Shown here in pieces: positions 44,752 to 54,997 of a stretch of 64,000 bases of DNA. This stretch comes from Labrys wisconsinensis (lineage in GTDB: Bacteria > Pseudomonadota > Alphaproteobacteria > Rhizobiales > Labraceae). The position numbers and the translations under genes are program-made. The stretch spans positions 1-64,000 of the forward strand of contig NZ_JAUSVX010000019.1 in NCBI RefSeq assembly GCF_030814995.1, read 5' to 3'. The notes beneath the pieces are model-generated. The model saw only the letters and a list, made by a program, of their open reading frames with translations, was not told the origin of the DNA and searched no databases. Each line of letters begins with the position of its first letter. Positions within the stretch are counted from its first letter, which is position 1.

Positions 44752-45462
44752 TTACTCGACTCCGGCCGTGGTCCCGGCTTGCGTCGGGCCAGGACGCGCC
44801 CCGTAGTCGCCTCCAGCCTGGCGAGCCAGGCCGCGGAGCCGAGCGGACGCCCGCTCCTCTCGCTCCGGCGCAGCGCCGCGACCGCGGCTTCGTCCTCTGC
44901 GTCGTCGAGCAGGTCGGCGAAGGTCGCGAACCGTTCGCGCACCAGCGTCAGGTCGGTCAGGCCGTCGTCGCGGCCGCTCAAGTGCGCCCGGGTGCTCGCC
45001 CACGGCCAGTCCTCGGCCCGGGGCGCCAGCTTCGCCCGCACCGGATTGAGGCAGACATAGCGCACGGCATGGACGAGGTGATCCTCCGCCATGACGACCG
45101 AGCCGAAGCGGCCCTGCCAGAGATGGCCGGTCCAGCCGTTGCGGGCGTTGATCCCTGCGGTGTAGCGTCGGTGCGCCTCGCCGAGCAGGGCCCGCAGGCC
45201 ATCCTGTCCGTCCGGCACGGCCAGCAGGTGCACATGATTGGGCATCAGACACCAGGCGAGGAGGCGCGTGCCCGACTTCGGCAGGTAGGCCTTCAGCAGG
45301 CCGAGATAGGCCCGGTAGTCGTCGTCGGTGAAGAACACCCGCTCACGGCGGTTGCCCCGCCGTGTCACATGATGCATGAGGCCAGGGACCACCAGGCGGG
45401 CGATGCGAGCCATGCCTCAGGTTAGCCGAACGGAGAGAAAAGTAAACTGTCCCCGTGATCCC
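44735..45462. mobile_element. RAYT unit bounded by 22-bp inverted repeats
   Basis: GGGATTACGGGGACAGTTTA (first 20 bases of 44735-44756) and the reverse complement at 45441-45462 (ending CTGTCCCCGTGATCCC) agree in 21 of 22 positions and enclose exactly one RAYT gene. The ~728-bp unit has inserted into, or recombined with, the toxin-module array. Confidence 0.65.
44739..45413 (-). CDS. REP-associated tyrosine transposase (RAYT, IS200-like Y1 family)
   Basis: 224 residues, full length. The Y1 HUH motif is H60-V-H62 in CLMPNHVHLLAV. Y84 in AHRRYTAGIN is the candidate nucleophile. HLWQGRFGSVVMAEDHLVHA and RYVCLNPVRAKLA are family hallmarks. It would cut and join single-stranded DNA at short palindromic repeats. 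The last six codons and the TAA stop lie inside the left inverted repeat of the unit. A dead relative is at 42595-42877. GC-rich, unlike the AT-rich modules on each side. Confidence 0.9.
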   Translation of the reverse strand: MARIARLVVPGLMHHVTRRGNRRERVFFTDDDYRAYLGLLKAYLPKSGTRLLAWCLMPNHVHLLAVPDGQDGLRALLGEAHRRYTAGINARNGWTGHLWQGRFGSVVMAEDHLVHAVRYVCLNPVRAKLAPRAEDWPWASTRAHLSGRDDGLTDLTLVRERFATFADLLDDAEDEAAVAALRRSERSGRPLGSAAWLARLEATTGRVLARRKPGPRPESSKLSP

Positions 45463-45609
45463 GCATTTCCAGTTCTTTCGCGGCGAGGAGCGAAAGGTAA
45501 CCACCATTCACGCGTCAGAGTCGCGCAAACACACCGCCTGAGCCCAAAGGAGAGCGGAACCGCTCGGCATTACCCACTCTGCTCAGCCATACCACAACTT
45601 CTCGCACGC

Positions 45610-45864
45610 CTACTCATAGTATTTTGACGCCAGAAGTATTTCCGCCATTAGCTGCCATACAGAAATTGAACTAATATCTCTATTTACATTCTTATAATAC
45701 ACATCCATAGAACCAACGAAAGCTGACATTGCTGACAAATATCTTTCCATATCACAATTCTCCCAATCCTTTTTTTCATTATATTCGTCCCTTAACTCCA
45801 ATATGAAGTTAGACAACTGCTCCATCGTTTGGACGCAGTGCGGGTTTAATTTATCTTTGCTCAT
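45610..45864 (-). CDS. Hypothetical protein, likely immunity protein for the Rhs toxin
   Basis: 84 residues from ATG 45864, which has AGAGGTGAG upstream; an in-frame ATG at 45924 inside the rhs gene would give 104 residues. It starts about 40 bp after the rhs stop on the same strand. AT-rich, acidic, predicted helical (MEQLSNFILELRDEYNEKK), cytosolic, ending LMAEILLASKYYE. I do not recognise the family. Position directly behind a toxin tail is the basis for an immunity call. Confidence 0.6.
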   Translation of the reverse strand: MSKDKLNPHCVQTMEQLSNFILELRDEYNEKKDWENCDMERYLSAMSAFVGSMDVYYKNVNRDISSISVWQLMAEILLASKYYE

Positions 45865-45904
45865 TTCAGATCTCACCTCTAATAGAAACTCTCGAAGTTT
45901 ACAT

Positions 45905-48900
45905 TCAATTGCGCAGGCACACAATGCAACCGTTATTTCTAGTAGTCATCTTGTAAGCCTCGCGGATTATTTCCTGGGGAGAAGCAGGCGTAATCTTTAC
46001 AGGAACACCCGCAATGGACGTCGCAACCAGCCGCCTATTATCCAATGTATAGGCAAGATTATCTTTTGAGAAAACGCGAATTGCCGGCAAATCCACTGGA
46101 GATATCGCTCCAGATTTCAACTTTTCCGCGAGATCGAGAACCGATTCTCCATTCTTGAATCGTGGACTCACGCTATCTTGGGTGAATCGAACCGTCGCTG
46201 GATCAGCAAGAGTTGTCTCCCCTCGATTCATTCGCTTTAGTGCCTCAGGTGCACTTTCTACTCCTGCAGTATTACGCCCGACAGCTCTAATACCCTTAAA
46301 CATATCGGCTTCACTTATAACTCCAAATTTCTGTAGTGTTTGAAAATCTCCAATGGTTGGATTCCCGCCAATTATTCTTTCCCATGACTTCTTTATGAGA
46401 AACTGTCGGCCGGTTTCATCGTCAAAGGGATCAAGTCCGGAACCTGCAAGCCGGGTCTTGGCGCCAGCGACGTCGCTGTCATCCCGCTTCAGATTCAGAT
46501 CTTGCCCCCCGAGGGACGCCTTCTCCGCACCGCCCCCTCCATTTGAATCGTCTCCCGCGTTCATGTTTCCGCGGGCGATCGCCTGGGCGTCATCTCCGTT
46601 GTAATGCCCGCTCGGATCCCTCACGTTGACCGGGTTGTTGTCGGCGTAGGTGTATCGGTTTGTTCCGACGCCGCCCTGTGTGGGGTCCCACCAGTCTGGG
46701 GAGACGAAGCGGGCGATCCTGGGGTCGTAGTAGCGGGCGTTGAGGTAGAGCAGGCCGGTCTCGTCCTGGCGCTCGCCGATGAAGGCCTTGCTCTCGCGCG
46801 TGGCGTTGTTCGGCGCCGTCAGCCCGGTCCGCTGGAACCCGAACGGGCCGTAGCTGGAGCTGGTGGCAGGGGTGCCGGTGCCGTCCGCCACGATGCGCTG
46901 CGAGCCGAGATGGTCCTTGAGCAAGGTGTAGCTCTGCACCGCCAGCCCCGGCACCGCCTCGCGCTTGGTCTCGGCCGTCGGATAGGTGATCCAGGTCGGC
47001 GCCGTCGGCACGCAGCTGTTGGTGTTGGCGGCGTAGCTCACCCGCTCGTCCCCGAAGACGTAGAGCGTCGTCTCCTCCGGCTGCTGGCTCGCCGCCAGCG
47101 AGCAGCCGCGCGGGTTGGCCTTGACGATCTTCTTCAGACGCGTCCCGTCCGGCCCGTGCACGAAGCTCGACGTCAGCGTCAGCGCCCCGGCCGTGGAGTA
47201 ATTCTTCACCAGGATCGGGCGGTTCTCCCCGTCCCAGGTCAGCTCCCGGCTGATCACCCCGCTCAGCTGGCTCTGCAGCATGTTGCCGTTGAGATCGTAG
47301 CTGAAGGCATAGTTGCCCGCCGCTGTCACCGCATGCGGCTGCACCGCCGCCGGGCCCTGCGCCGGGTAGGTGTAGCTCCCCACCCCGGTCTTGGAGAGCA
47401 AGTTGCCGGCGAGGTCGTAGGCATAGGCCTCGTTGTAGCCACTGTTGCCGGCGTTCGCCGCCCGCTTCAGCTGGTCGAGGTCGTCATAGGTGTAGGTCCA
47501 GTTGTCGGCGGACGAGGCGTTCAGCTGGTCCGTCACCGCCTCGATCCGGCCGGTCAAGGCCCGCGTGTAGCTCAACGACAGCAGCGCCGTGCCGCCGCTC
47601 CCCTGCTGGTGCACCAACGTGCTCAGCCAGCCGCGGGTCGGGTCGTAGGTCGCCGTCGACACCACCCCGCTGGCATAGCTCGTCACCAGGGGCTGGCCGG
47701 CTGCGTCATAGGTCGTGCCGGTGACGAGACCGGGCACCGACACCAGCCGGCCGGCCGGGTCGTAGGTCATCGGCGACGAGGCGGTGCCCACCGTCGTCCC
47801 GTCCGGCAGGCCCCGCCACAGCACCCGCGAGCCGGTGTCGTAGGCCGTGGTCGTGATGTAGCTCTGTCCGTCGACGACAAGCGTCTTCTTCACCTCCCGG
47901 CCCAGCACGTCGTAGTCCGCCGTCAGCGTCGCCGCCGCGTTGGTGCTGGTCGTCATCTTGCCGACGTTGAAGAAGCCGGTCCGCGCCTCGTCATAGGCGT
48001 AGGTGGTGGTGTCCCGCCCCGGGTCGTTCACCGGCAGCTCGGCATGGGCGATCTTGCTGCGCACCCGGTTCAGCGGATCGTAGAGGAACGCCACCTGCTG
48101 GCCCTTGGCATCGGTCTGGCGGGTGAGATTGCCCGCCCCGTCATAGGCATAGGTCCAGGTGCCGAGGTCCGGGTCCTGCACCTGGGTGCGTCGGCCCATG
48201 TTGTCGAAGGTGTTGATCCACTGATTGCCCGCCGGGTCGGTCAGCTGCGTCAGCCGGCCCATCGCGTCGTAGACCATCGAGCGGTTGACCTCGCTCGTGC
48301 CCAGGAACCGCGTCTGGCGCACCGTCCGCCCGAAGGCGTCGGTGTGCACGATGCTGCGCCGCCCGAGCTCGTCCGTCGCCGTCACCGTCAGGAAGCCGGA
48401 GAGCGCGGTCAGGCTGGAGGCGCCATAGGCGACGCTCGCGGCGCTGCCGTCCGGGTTGGTCACGACAACCGGACGGTCCAGCGCGTCATAGGCCGTGCTG
48501 GTATATTGCGCCGTGTCACCGGAGTAGAACGGCCGGCTCACCCGCGCCACGCTGCCCCGCGCGGTGTAGTCGGTCAGCGTGGTGATCACACGGGTCGTGT
48601 CAGGCCCCTGCGCCAGCACCCTCCAGGTCCGACCGAAGCCGTCCAGGTAGGTCTTGGTGTAGATCGTCGCCGTCCCGGTCGGGCCGGGCTTGCGCACGTC
48701 GACATACTGCGTCGCCGGGTTGCCGACATTGTAGTAGGTGTAGCGCTCGAAGGCGTTCAGCGGCGGCTTCTTCTCGGTCAGCCGGCACAGGGCGTCATAG
48801 GTGAACGTCGTCACCTGCCCGTTGAGGTCCGTGATCGTCGACGGCTTCTGGCACCCGAGGTCGTAGGCCGAGACCACGCTCTGGGCCTTGGCGTTGCGCA

Positions 48901-51900
48901 CCTCCACCGGCAGCAGGTGCGTGCCCGTGTCGTAGACCGTCTCCGTCCGGTTGCCGACCTCGTCGATCACTGCCGTCTTGTTGCCGTAGGCGTCGTACTC
49001 GGCCTTGGCCAGGTACCAGCTGCCCGAGGCCTGCGGACGGTGGCCGGTCTGCGTCACGTCGCCCTTCGCGGGCACCGCCCCCAGCGTCGTGCTGGCGTCA
49101 TAGTAGATCACCTGGTCGGCCAGCAGCGGGCCGGCGCTCGTGGTCCCCGCATAGGTCCGCACCCGGTTCGGCGCCGACACGATGTAGGCCTCCGGGTTCG
49201 GCGTGAAGGCGGTCAGCGTGTAGCGCTCGCCCCCCGTGACGTCCGCGTCCCCGGTCTCCGTCAGACCCGTCACGTTGCCATAGGCATCATAGACGCGACC
49301 AACCGTGCTGCGCTTGACCACCGAACCGAACAGAGCCTGCTTCTCGGAGGCCGTGTTGAGCGCAGTATAGGGCAGCGTCAGCGTCGTGCCCGCGGGCAGC
49401 GGCCAGGCCGGACTCAGCACGGCGGTGCTGCCCGCCTTGGCCCGCACGCTCCAGGTCTCCTGCGTCACCGCCAGCACCGGCGCATCCGCCGCCGTGCTCG
49501 TCTCCTCCAGCCTCTCCAGCCGGCCCGCCGCCGCCAGGTCCTGCCGGAAGGTGTAGCGCCGCCGCGGGCACACCGTCTCCCCGGCATTGCACGCAAGGTC
49601 CGCCGTCGCCGTCCGGAAGCCGAGGAACCGACGCTCCGAAGCGTTGTACAGCCCGCCCGCGAAGCTATAGCTCGTCGTCGACGGCGCAGACCGCCCGTCG
49701 CTCAGCGTCAGCGACTTCACAACCTGCATCACGCCCGGCATCACGCCGTGCACAACACCCGAAGACGGCTGGTAGGCGATCGTCGTCTTGCCGCCCAAAG
49801 GACCCGTCACGGACGTCAAGAGATCGGGGAAGGCAACGGACGCCGAAACGTACGTCCCGTCAGACTCGGCGACCAAGGGACCGCCGGAATACGTGTCGTA
49901 GAACCGGGCAGGGGCGATGTCGTCCCTGCCATCACCGTCCACGTCAAGTAGTGTATAGGTCGGCCCGCGGGTAGCGACCGGGACGAAGCTCGATCCGGTC
50001 GACCGAAACACCGTCGAGGACGTGGTCGTCGTGTTCAGGATGATGTCGGAGCGGCCGTCGCCGTCGATGTCGCCGACCAGTATGGGCGACAGGCATTGCC
50101 CGTTCGGATCGGACGAGCGGGTCGCGATCTCGGAGGGGACATTCGCGGCCCAAATCTGGTGCACGAAGCCTTGGCCCGTCGACAGCAGCACCCCAACATT
50201 CACCGTGCCGGCCGACGCCCCCTTCTCCAGCATGACGATGTCCGAGCGGCCGTCACCGTTGACGTCCGCGACACGGATTGACGCGAGAATCTTGCCAAAG
50301 CCGGTCCCATCCGCGCCGGGCGCGACCGAGGGCCCGCCACAATAGCTGGTCTGGATGACCCCGGGAAAATACGCCACCTGCTGTGGCGAAAACCCCGTCC
50401 CCGTCGAGAGGGTGTAGTTTACCTGGATCTGGCCGCTCCCCATGCCCACCCGGACGATATCGCTCCGACCATCGCCGTTCATGTCCTGGAACAAAGGGGA
50501 AGCGAACACGGATGAGAGCGAGAGTGGGACATCCGGGCCCGATGGTTGGGAGCCTCCTTGAAAACCACCGTTGATCTGATCCAGGAACCACTGCCGTCTC
50601 TGTTCAAGCGTCCAACTGCTGTCGGGCATAGTGGTGGGATCGGGGATCGTCAGGCTCCGGAGTACGGTCGTGCCATCGGCCTGCACAAGCAGGGCGCGTA
50701 TCTGTCCGGAGCCGTCGTAATCGAGCAGCCCAAGGAACGGCGGCGGGCTCTGCAACTGGATCTGGCTTGGATTGTCGAAACCGACAAATCTGGCGGCGGT
50801 GACGGAGCCTGTCGCCGACAGAAGCGCTACGCCGATACCGCTTGAATAGGTCGTCTTCGCCGAACTGCCGCAGCTGTCGCCAGGATCAGACGTCCGCGAG
50901 CTGTAAAGGACATCAGGGACACCGTCGCCATTGATGTCTTGTATGCCATTCAAACCCGAGGTCGTCGTGATGCGACGCGTGCCGCAGGTCGATGTCGCAA
51001 GCTGCTCGGATAAGCAGTTGAAGACGAATGGAGGGATGGGCTGAGGCGCCGTCGACAGGCTGTTGGCGAATATCGAGACCGAGCAGCTTTGCGGCGGACG
51101 CGGCCCCGTTGGGCACACCGTCTGTCCCGCCGGGGGCGGACTCTGTATCGTGCAGGCCGGATACGAGGCCGGGCTGAAAATAAACGTATCCGGCCTCTGA
51201 TCGCCGTTGGCATCGGTGATGGCAGCGATGGATGGGGCTGGAGAGGAGGAAGCGGCATTGCGCTGTATCGACAGCGTGAGAGGCAGCGTCTGCGGGCTCG
51301 ACCATGCGAGCGTCGCGCCCTGATAGGCGAGCTTGGTCGGCGGCAGGCTGGTACCGCCAGTGACGTGGCCGCCAGTGAAGCTGGCGTCCTTGCCATAGGG
51401 CGTCACCGTGATCAGCCGCGACAGCCCTGTCGCCTCACTCTGCTGGTACGCGAGGTCATAGGCTCGCACCCGAGTGCCTGCGAACTGCACGTCGACCGAC
51501 GTCAGCCGTTGGTCCAGCGTCGACAGCGACTTCTCCGTCGAGGGGATCGTCCCGTTCGCGGCCGGCGCCATCACCCCGCCGTTGGCCAGCGTCAGCACGG
51601 CGCTCGCCGGCGCCGTCTCCCGGTTGAAGGTGATGGTCGCAACCGGCGCCGCCTCGCCGTTGTTGACGTATTGGATGCTCGTCGGCCAGCACACCGGCAG
51701 CACCGGGCAGGCATAGGCATAGTCCATGTGGTTGCCATGCGCGTCGGTCACGCGCTGCAGCAGCCAGCGCGCCTCGCTCGCCAGCTTCGGCAGCTCCGCA
51801 TCGGCCACACCGCCCCAGGTCGAGGTCGACACCGAGGCATAGGTCGACACCGTCCCGTCCCGGCCCGTCACCGTCCAGGTGCTCGCCCCGCTCACCCCAT

Positions 51901-52780
51901 CCACCGTGCGCTTCACCCGGACGAAGCCTTCCACACGCGTGGCGTAGGTGGTCACGCCCGTGCCGGCCGTGCCCGTGGTGCACGCCGGGCTGGTCATGCC
52001 GGCCGCGCAGGCCACCAGTTCGTCCCCGTCCAGGGCGAAGACATCCAGCGCATCGTCGAAGCGCGGCGTGCCGCCGCCATGGGTGATGCGGGTGATGTCG
52101 GACAGGCCCGACACCCGCATGCCCACACCGGCAAAGCCAGCCCACCAGCCGCCCGCCCGGGCACCGGCGTTGGAATCGTAGACCAGACCGAGGTTCGGCT
52201 CGATGCCGCGAAACGTCGGGACTGCAAGGGGAATGCGCTGCGTGAACGATCCGTTCGACGGTGCTGGCTGGATCTTCGATGCCAACCCGCTCGACGCCGC
52301 CAGTGCCGCAGTCGGATCGGTCGCGTCGCCGCCACCGAGGTCGATTGCTGCCGCCGCGGCTGCGGCCGGCGCGGCTTCCTGCTCCTCCGCCGGCTGTGCC
52401 GCGCCCGTGGTCGAGGGCGCGTCTTCTGATGGGATCGGCGTCTGGGCCGTGGGGCTCGATGGATCGCTCGGATCGGACGGGGCCGGATCGCTCGACGGCG
52501 CCGGCGCGGACGGATCCGGCACGCTCGGATCCGCCTGCGCCATCAGCCGCATCGGAGCGCTCATCGGCGCCCGCAATGCACCCGCGATCGGGCCAGCGGC
52601 CGGCAGGGAGGGGAGCACAGGCTGCTCCACCAGTCCGGTCCGCAGCGACGGCACACCCGCCGCCTGGATGCTCTCAGCGATCGCGGGAGCCGCCCAGCCG
52701 CCCAGCCACACCGCCACAGCCGCAGCACACGACAGCGCCACGCCGGCCCGCACGCGAGCCGCGCCAAAACCTTCGATCAT
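45905..52780 (-). CDS. Giant secreted Rhs-repeat polymorphic toxin with ParB-like C-terminal domain
   Basis: 2291 residues. A Sec signal ([20 protein letters not shown], about 1-35) is followed by an Asp/Pro/Ser/Ala-rich linker (about 85-155) and an SpvB-type start ([20 protein letters not shown], near 178). Six or more FG-GAP/VCBS repeats of the DxNGDGxxD type lie at about 515-965, then YD/Rhs repeats at about 1250-1960 and the Rhs core end ([20 protein letters not shown] to VNVRDPSG, ending near 2058). The last 233 residues (nucleotides 45908-46606) are AT-rich and carry [15 protein letters not shown] and [18 protein letters not shown] (D2247-L2251), like ParB/sulfiredoxin-fold toxins. The repeats should form a shell around the toxin. 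No PAAR domain and no secretion-system genes nearby. Confidence 0.88.
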   Translation of the reverse strand: MIEGFGAARVRAGVALSCAAAVAVWLGGWAAPAIAESIQAAGVPSLRTGLVEQPVLPSLPAAGPIAGALRAPMSAPMRLMAQADPSVPDPSAPAPSSDPAPSDPSDPSSPTAQTPIPSEDAPSTTGAAQPAEEQEAAPAAAAAAAIDLGGGDATDPTAALAASSGLASKIQPAPSNGSFTQRIPLAVPTFRGIEPNLGLVYDSNAGARAGGWWAGFAGVGMRVSGLSDITRITHGGGTPRFDDALDVFALDGDELVACAAGMTSPACTTGTAGTGVTTYATRVEGFVRVKRTVDGVSGASTWTVTGRDGTVSTYASVSTSTWGGVADAELPKLASEARWLLQRVTDAHGNHMDYAYACPVLPVCWPTSIQYVNNGEAAPVATITFNRETAPASAVLTLANGGVMAPAANGTIPSTEKSLSTLDQRLTSVDVQFAGTRVRAYDLAYQQSEATGLSRLITVTPYGKDASFTGGHVTGGTSLPPTKLAYQGATLAWSSPQTLPLTLSIQRNAASSSPAPSIAAITDANGDQRPDTFIFSPASYPACTIQSPPPAGQTVCPTGPRPPQSCSVSIFANSLSTAPQPIPPFVFNCLSEQLATSTCGTRRITTTSGLNGIQDINGDGVPDVLYSSRTSDPGDSCGSSAKTTYSSGIGVALLSATGSVTAARFVGFDNPSQIQLQSPPPFLGLLDYDGSGQIRALLVQADGTTVLRSLTIPDPTTMPDSSWTLEQRRQWFLDQINGGFQGGSQPSGPDVPLSLSSVFASPLFQDMNGDGRSDIVRVGMGSGQIQVNYTLSTGTGFSPQQVAYFPGVIQTSYCGGPSVAPGADGTGFGKILASIRVADVNGDGRSDIVMLEKGASAGTVNVGVLLSTGQGFVHQIWAANVPSEIATRSSDPNGQCLSPILVGDIDGDGRSDIILNTTTTSSTVFRSTGSSFVPVATRGPTYTLLDVDGDGRDDIAPARFYDTYSGGPLVAESDGTYVSASVAFPDLLTSVTGPLGGKTTIAYQPSSGVVHGVMPGVMQVVKSLTLSDGRSAPSTTSYSFAGGLYNASERRFLGFRTATADLACNAGETVCPRRRYTFRQDLAAAGRLERLEETSTAADAPVLAVTQETWSVRAKAGSTAVLSPAWPLPAGTTLTLPYTALNTASEKQALFGSVVKRSTVGRVYDAYGNVTGLTETGDADVTGGERYTLTAFTPNPEAYIVSAPNRVRTYAGTTSAGPLLADQVIYYDASTTLGAVPAKGDVTQTGHRPQASGSWYLAKAEYDAYGNKTAVIDEVGNRTETVYDTGTHLLPVEVRNAKAQSVVSAYDLGCQKPSTITDLNGQVTTFTYDALCRLTEKKPPLNAFERYTYYNVGNPATQYVDVRKPGPTGTATIYTKTYLDGFGRTWRVLAQGPDTTRVITTLTDYTARGSVARVSRPFYSGDTAQYTSTAYDALDRPVVVTNPDGSAASVAYGASSLTALSGFLTVTATDELGRRSIVHTDAFGRTVRQTRFLGTSEVNRSMVYDAMGRLTQLTDPAGNQWINTFDNMGRRTQVQDPDLGTWTYAYDGAGNLTRQTDAKGQQVAFLYDPLNRVRSKIAHAELPVNDPGRDTTTYAYDEARTGFFNVGKMTTSTNAAATLTADYDVLGREVKKTLVVDGQSYITTTAYDTGSRVLWRGLPDGTTVGTASSPMTYDPAGRLVSVPGLVTGTTYDAAGQPLVTSYASGVVSTATYDPTRGWLSTLVHQQGSGGTALLSLSYTRALTGRIEAVTDQLNASSADNWTYTYDDLDQLKRAANAGNSGYNEAYAYDLAGNLLSKTGVGSYTYPAQGPAAVQPHAVTAAGNYAFSYDLNGNMLQSQLSGVISRELTWDGENRPILVKNYSTAGALTLTSSFVHGPDGTRLKKIVKANPRGCSLAASQQPEETTLYVFGDERVSYAANTNSCVPTAPTWITYPTAETKREAVPGLAVQSYTLLKDHLGSQRIVADGTGTPATSSSYGPFGFQRTGLTAPNNATRESKAFIGERQDETGLLYLNARYYDPRIARFVSPDWWDPTQGGVGTNRYTYADNNPVNVRDPSGHYNGDDAQAIARGNMNAGDDSNGGGGAEKASLGGQDLNLKRDDSDVAGAKTRLAGSGLDPFDDETGRQFLIKKSWERIIGGNPTIGDFQTLQKFGVISEADMFKGIRAVGRNTAGVESAPEALKRMNRGETTLADPATVRFTQDSVSPRFKNGESVLDLAEKLKSGAISPVDLPAIRVFSKDNLAYTLDNRRLVATSIAGVPVKITPASPQEIIREAYKMTTRNNGCIVCLRN

Positions 52781-53301
52781 CGAAGCCCCCCAAAGGCCCC
52801 CAGCCGGATCAGTCCGGCCCTACTCTCCTAACGCTAGGGCAGCGACACAAATGCGACAACCGCAAATTGTGGGTCGATGGAGTTGCACACAGCCTTCGCG
52901 TTGGCCGCCAACGACGATCTCACCGCGATAATCTCGATACGTTGGGTGAGGGCCGCAACGGCGACCGCGCCGGTTCAGGCATCCAGCTGGTCCCTGTCCG
53001 GCGGATGCAGATTGACGGTATGCTGGGCGATCAGCGTCGAATCGAAACCGATCGCCTCCGCTTCCAGGACGACCGTCCTGCTGTGTTCCCACGAAGCATC
53101 GAGGGGGCGCCGCCAGATCCTGCAAGGCGGCCCGTGGGTTTGACCTCGCCTACAATGCGCGACGCGCACCGCCGGTAAGGCGTGGACCGCCGGCTGAGGA
53201 TGATATGCTCCCGCGCGCCGCCGGCGCCGTGTCGGCCGCGGACGGCGTCTGGACCCGCTCGCGAGCTTCGGCCACAACGAGGACAGACGACGAGGTAGGA
53301 T
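52781..53301. other. 521-bp divergent gap before the rhs gene, no gene seen
   Basis: GC-rich, with overlapping open frames on both strands that look like noise. It must hold the promoters of the rhs gene (minus) and of the ATC-hydrolase-like gene (plus). GAGGTAGGAT precedes the latter's ATG. I see no clear operator. Confidence 0.45.
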
Positions 53302-53952
53302 ATGGGCGATCACCCGGACGACGCGAAGCAGCAGCCGGTACCGATCGAAGGCGAGATCGGCATTCTCGCACGCCGGCGCATCGAGGCGGCCATCATCGCC
53401 CCTCTCTACGAGGCGATGCGGCAGGAGATCGGCGAGGAACGGGCGCAGGCGATCCTGGACCGCACCATACGGGAAGCCGCCATCGCCGCCGCCAGAGGCT
53501 TCGCCGCCAGGACACCCGGCGGGACCAGCCTGCAGACGTTTCGTGACCTGCAGGCGCTGTGGACGAAGGACGATGCCCTGACCGTCGAGGTGCTCGCCGC
53601 GACCGACGAGCGGTTCGACTACGACGTCCACCGCTGCCGCTATGCCGAGACCTATCGCGAGATGGGGCTGGGGCATATCGGCCATCTCCTGTCCTGCAAC
53701 CGCGACGGCGTCTTCTGCCAGGGCTATGATCCGCGCATCGAGCTGACCAGGACCCAGACGATCATGGGAGGCGCCAGCCATTGCGACTTCCGCTATCGCT
53801 TCGTGCAGGCCGAGGATGCCGGCACGGCCGACGTGCCGGAGGCGCGAGCCGGTTCGAAGAGCGTTTCGCGACAGGACGCCGGGCCGGAACGGCGACATCG
53901 GGACGATGCGCGTCCGGGCGAGGCCGGCGCATCCGGCGATCGGGACATGTAG
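53302..53952 (+). CDS. L-2-amino-thiazoline-4-carboxylic acid hydrolase family protein
   Basis: 216 residues. The conserved block HRCRYAETYREMGLGHIGHL, followed by LSCNRDGVFCQGYDPRIEL and TRTQTIMGGASHCDFRYRF (about 110-175), is the family core with its Cys and Asp residues. Known members open a thiazoline ring on the way to cysteine, but most homologues have no tested role. The last 40 residues are a charged, low-complexity tail (Arg, Asp, Ala) not usual for the family and may come from a 3' frameshift. Convergent with the peptide transporter operon. Confidence 0.8.
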   Translation: MGDHPDDAKQQPVPIEGEIGILARRRIEAAIIAPLYEAMRQEIGEERAQAILDRTIREAAIAAARGFAARTPGGTSLQTFRDLQALWTKDDALTVEVLAATDERFDYDVHRCRYAETYREMGLGHIGHLLSCNRDGVFCQGYDPRIELTRTQTIMGGASHCDFRYRFVQAEDAGTADVPEARAGSKSVSRQDAGPERRHRDDARPGEAGASGDRDM

Positions 53953-53992
53953 CCTGCCGCCGTCGGGGAGCGACGAAGGACGGGAGAAGGCC

Positions 53993-54997
53993 TCACCGAG
54001 CGTCAGCACCCCGAAGCGGGTGATGGCAGGCGACGCCGTGGTCGGCATCGAGGCCCAGGAACGGCGGCTGCCGCGTGCGGCACAGAGCGCCGGCACTGGC
54101 GCAGCGGGTCTCGAAGCGGCAGATGTCCGGCTTCGGATCGATGGGACTGCCGGGCTCTCCCGTAAGGCGGGCCCGCCCGGTGCGAGGCGGCCGCCCCAAT
54201 GCCGGGATCGCGGCGACGAGGCCGGCCGTGTAGGGGTGGGACGGACGGCCGAGCACGGCGTCCACCGACCCGCGCTCCACGACCTGGCCGAGATACATCA
54301 CCATCACGCGCTGGCACAGCAGACGGACGACATTGAGGTCGTGCGAGACGAAGAGGAGCGCGATGCCGAGATCCCGCCGCAATTCGTCGACCAGCTTCAG
54401 GATGACCGCCTGGATCGAGACGTCGAGCGCCGAGGTCGGCTCGTCGAGGATGAGGAGCCTGGGCCGGAGCGCGATGGCGCGCGCGATGCCGGCGCGCGCC
54501 AGCTGGCCGCCGGAAAGCCGATGCGGCAGGCGGCCGGCCAGCTCCGCCGGCAGGTGCACCCGGTCGAGCGCCCAGCGCACGCGCTCCTCCAGGCGGGCGC
54601 CGCCCAGCCCTTCCAGGCGCGCCAGCGGCGCGGCGATGGCCTCGCGGACGGAGCGGCGGGGATCGAGGCTGTCATAGGGGTCCTGGAACACCATCTGGAT
54701 GTGGGACCGCCAGGCGGCCCGCGCCGCCCGGGCCGCCGGCACCGCGCCGATGTCCTCGCCCTCGAGCAGGATCGTGCCGGATGAGGGATCGGCGAGCCGC
54801 GCCACGAGGCTCGCGAGCGTCGACTTGCCGGAGCCGGATTCGCCGACCAGCCCGAGCGCCTCGCCCGCTCCGAGCGAAAAGCTCACGTCCTCCACCGCAT
54901 GCAGGCGGGATCGCCGTACGCGCAGGGACAGCAGGCCGCGCCGCCCTGCGCCGACGGGGAAATATTTGTGCAGGCCGCGCACCTCGAGCAGCGTCAT
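53993..54997 (-). CDS. Peptide/nickel ABC transporter ATPase (DppF-type)
   Basis: 334 residues from MTLLEVRGLHKYFPVG. Walker A is GESGSGKST, the Q-loop is QMVFQDPYDSLDPR, the signature LSGGQLARAGIARAI and Walker B LLILDEPTSALD. The oligopeptide-type C-terminus HPYTAGLVAAIPAL and the Cys-rich CRFETRCASAGALC complete it. The signature carries Leu-Ala where Arg-Gln is usual (GGQLAR for GGQRQR). Last gene of the five-gene operon; the ATG overlaps the previous stop. Confidence 0.9.
   Translation of the reverse strand: MTLLEVRGLHKYFPVGAGRRGLLSLRVRRSRLHAVEDVSFSLGAGEALGLVGESGSGKSTLASLVARLADPSSGTILLEGEDIGAVPAARAARAAWRSHIQMVFQDPYDSLDPRRSVREAIAAPLARLEGLGGARLEERVRWALDRVHLPAELAGRLPHRLSGGQLARAGIARAIALRPRLLILDEPTSALDVSIQAVILKLVDELRRDLGIALLFVSHDLNVVRLLCQRVMVMYLGQVVERGSVDAVLGRPSHPYTAGLVAAIPALGRPPRTGRARLTGEPGSPIDPKPDICRFETRCASAGALCRTRQPPFLGLDADHGVACHHPLRGADAR

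Noticed and set aside
47300-49400. Possible DNA-level repeat or CRISPR-like array in the rhs gene
   Set aside because: The periodicity is in the protein (YD repeats); the DNA copies differ and there are no identical spaced repeats.
46604-49951. 1115-codon open frame on the plus strand opposite the rhs gene
   Set aside because: It is the mirror of the GC-rich Rhs repeats; its sequence is Arg/Val/Gly-rich without any known motif, and the minus-strand frame has clear domains.
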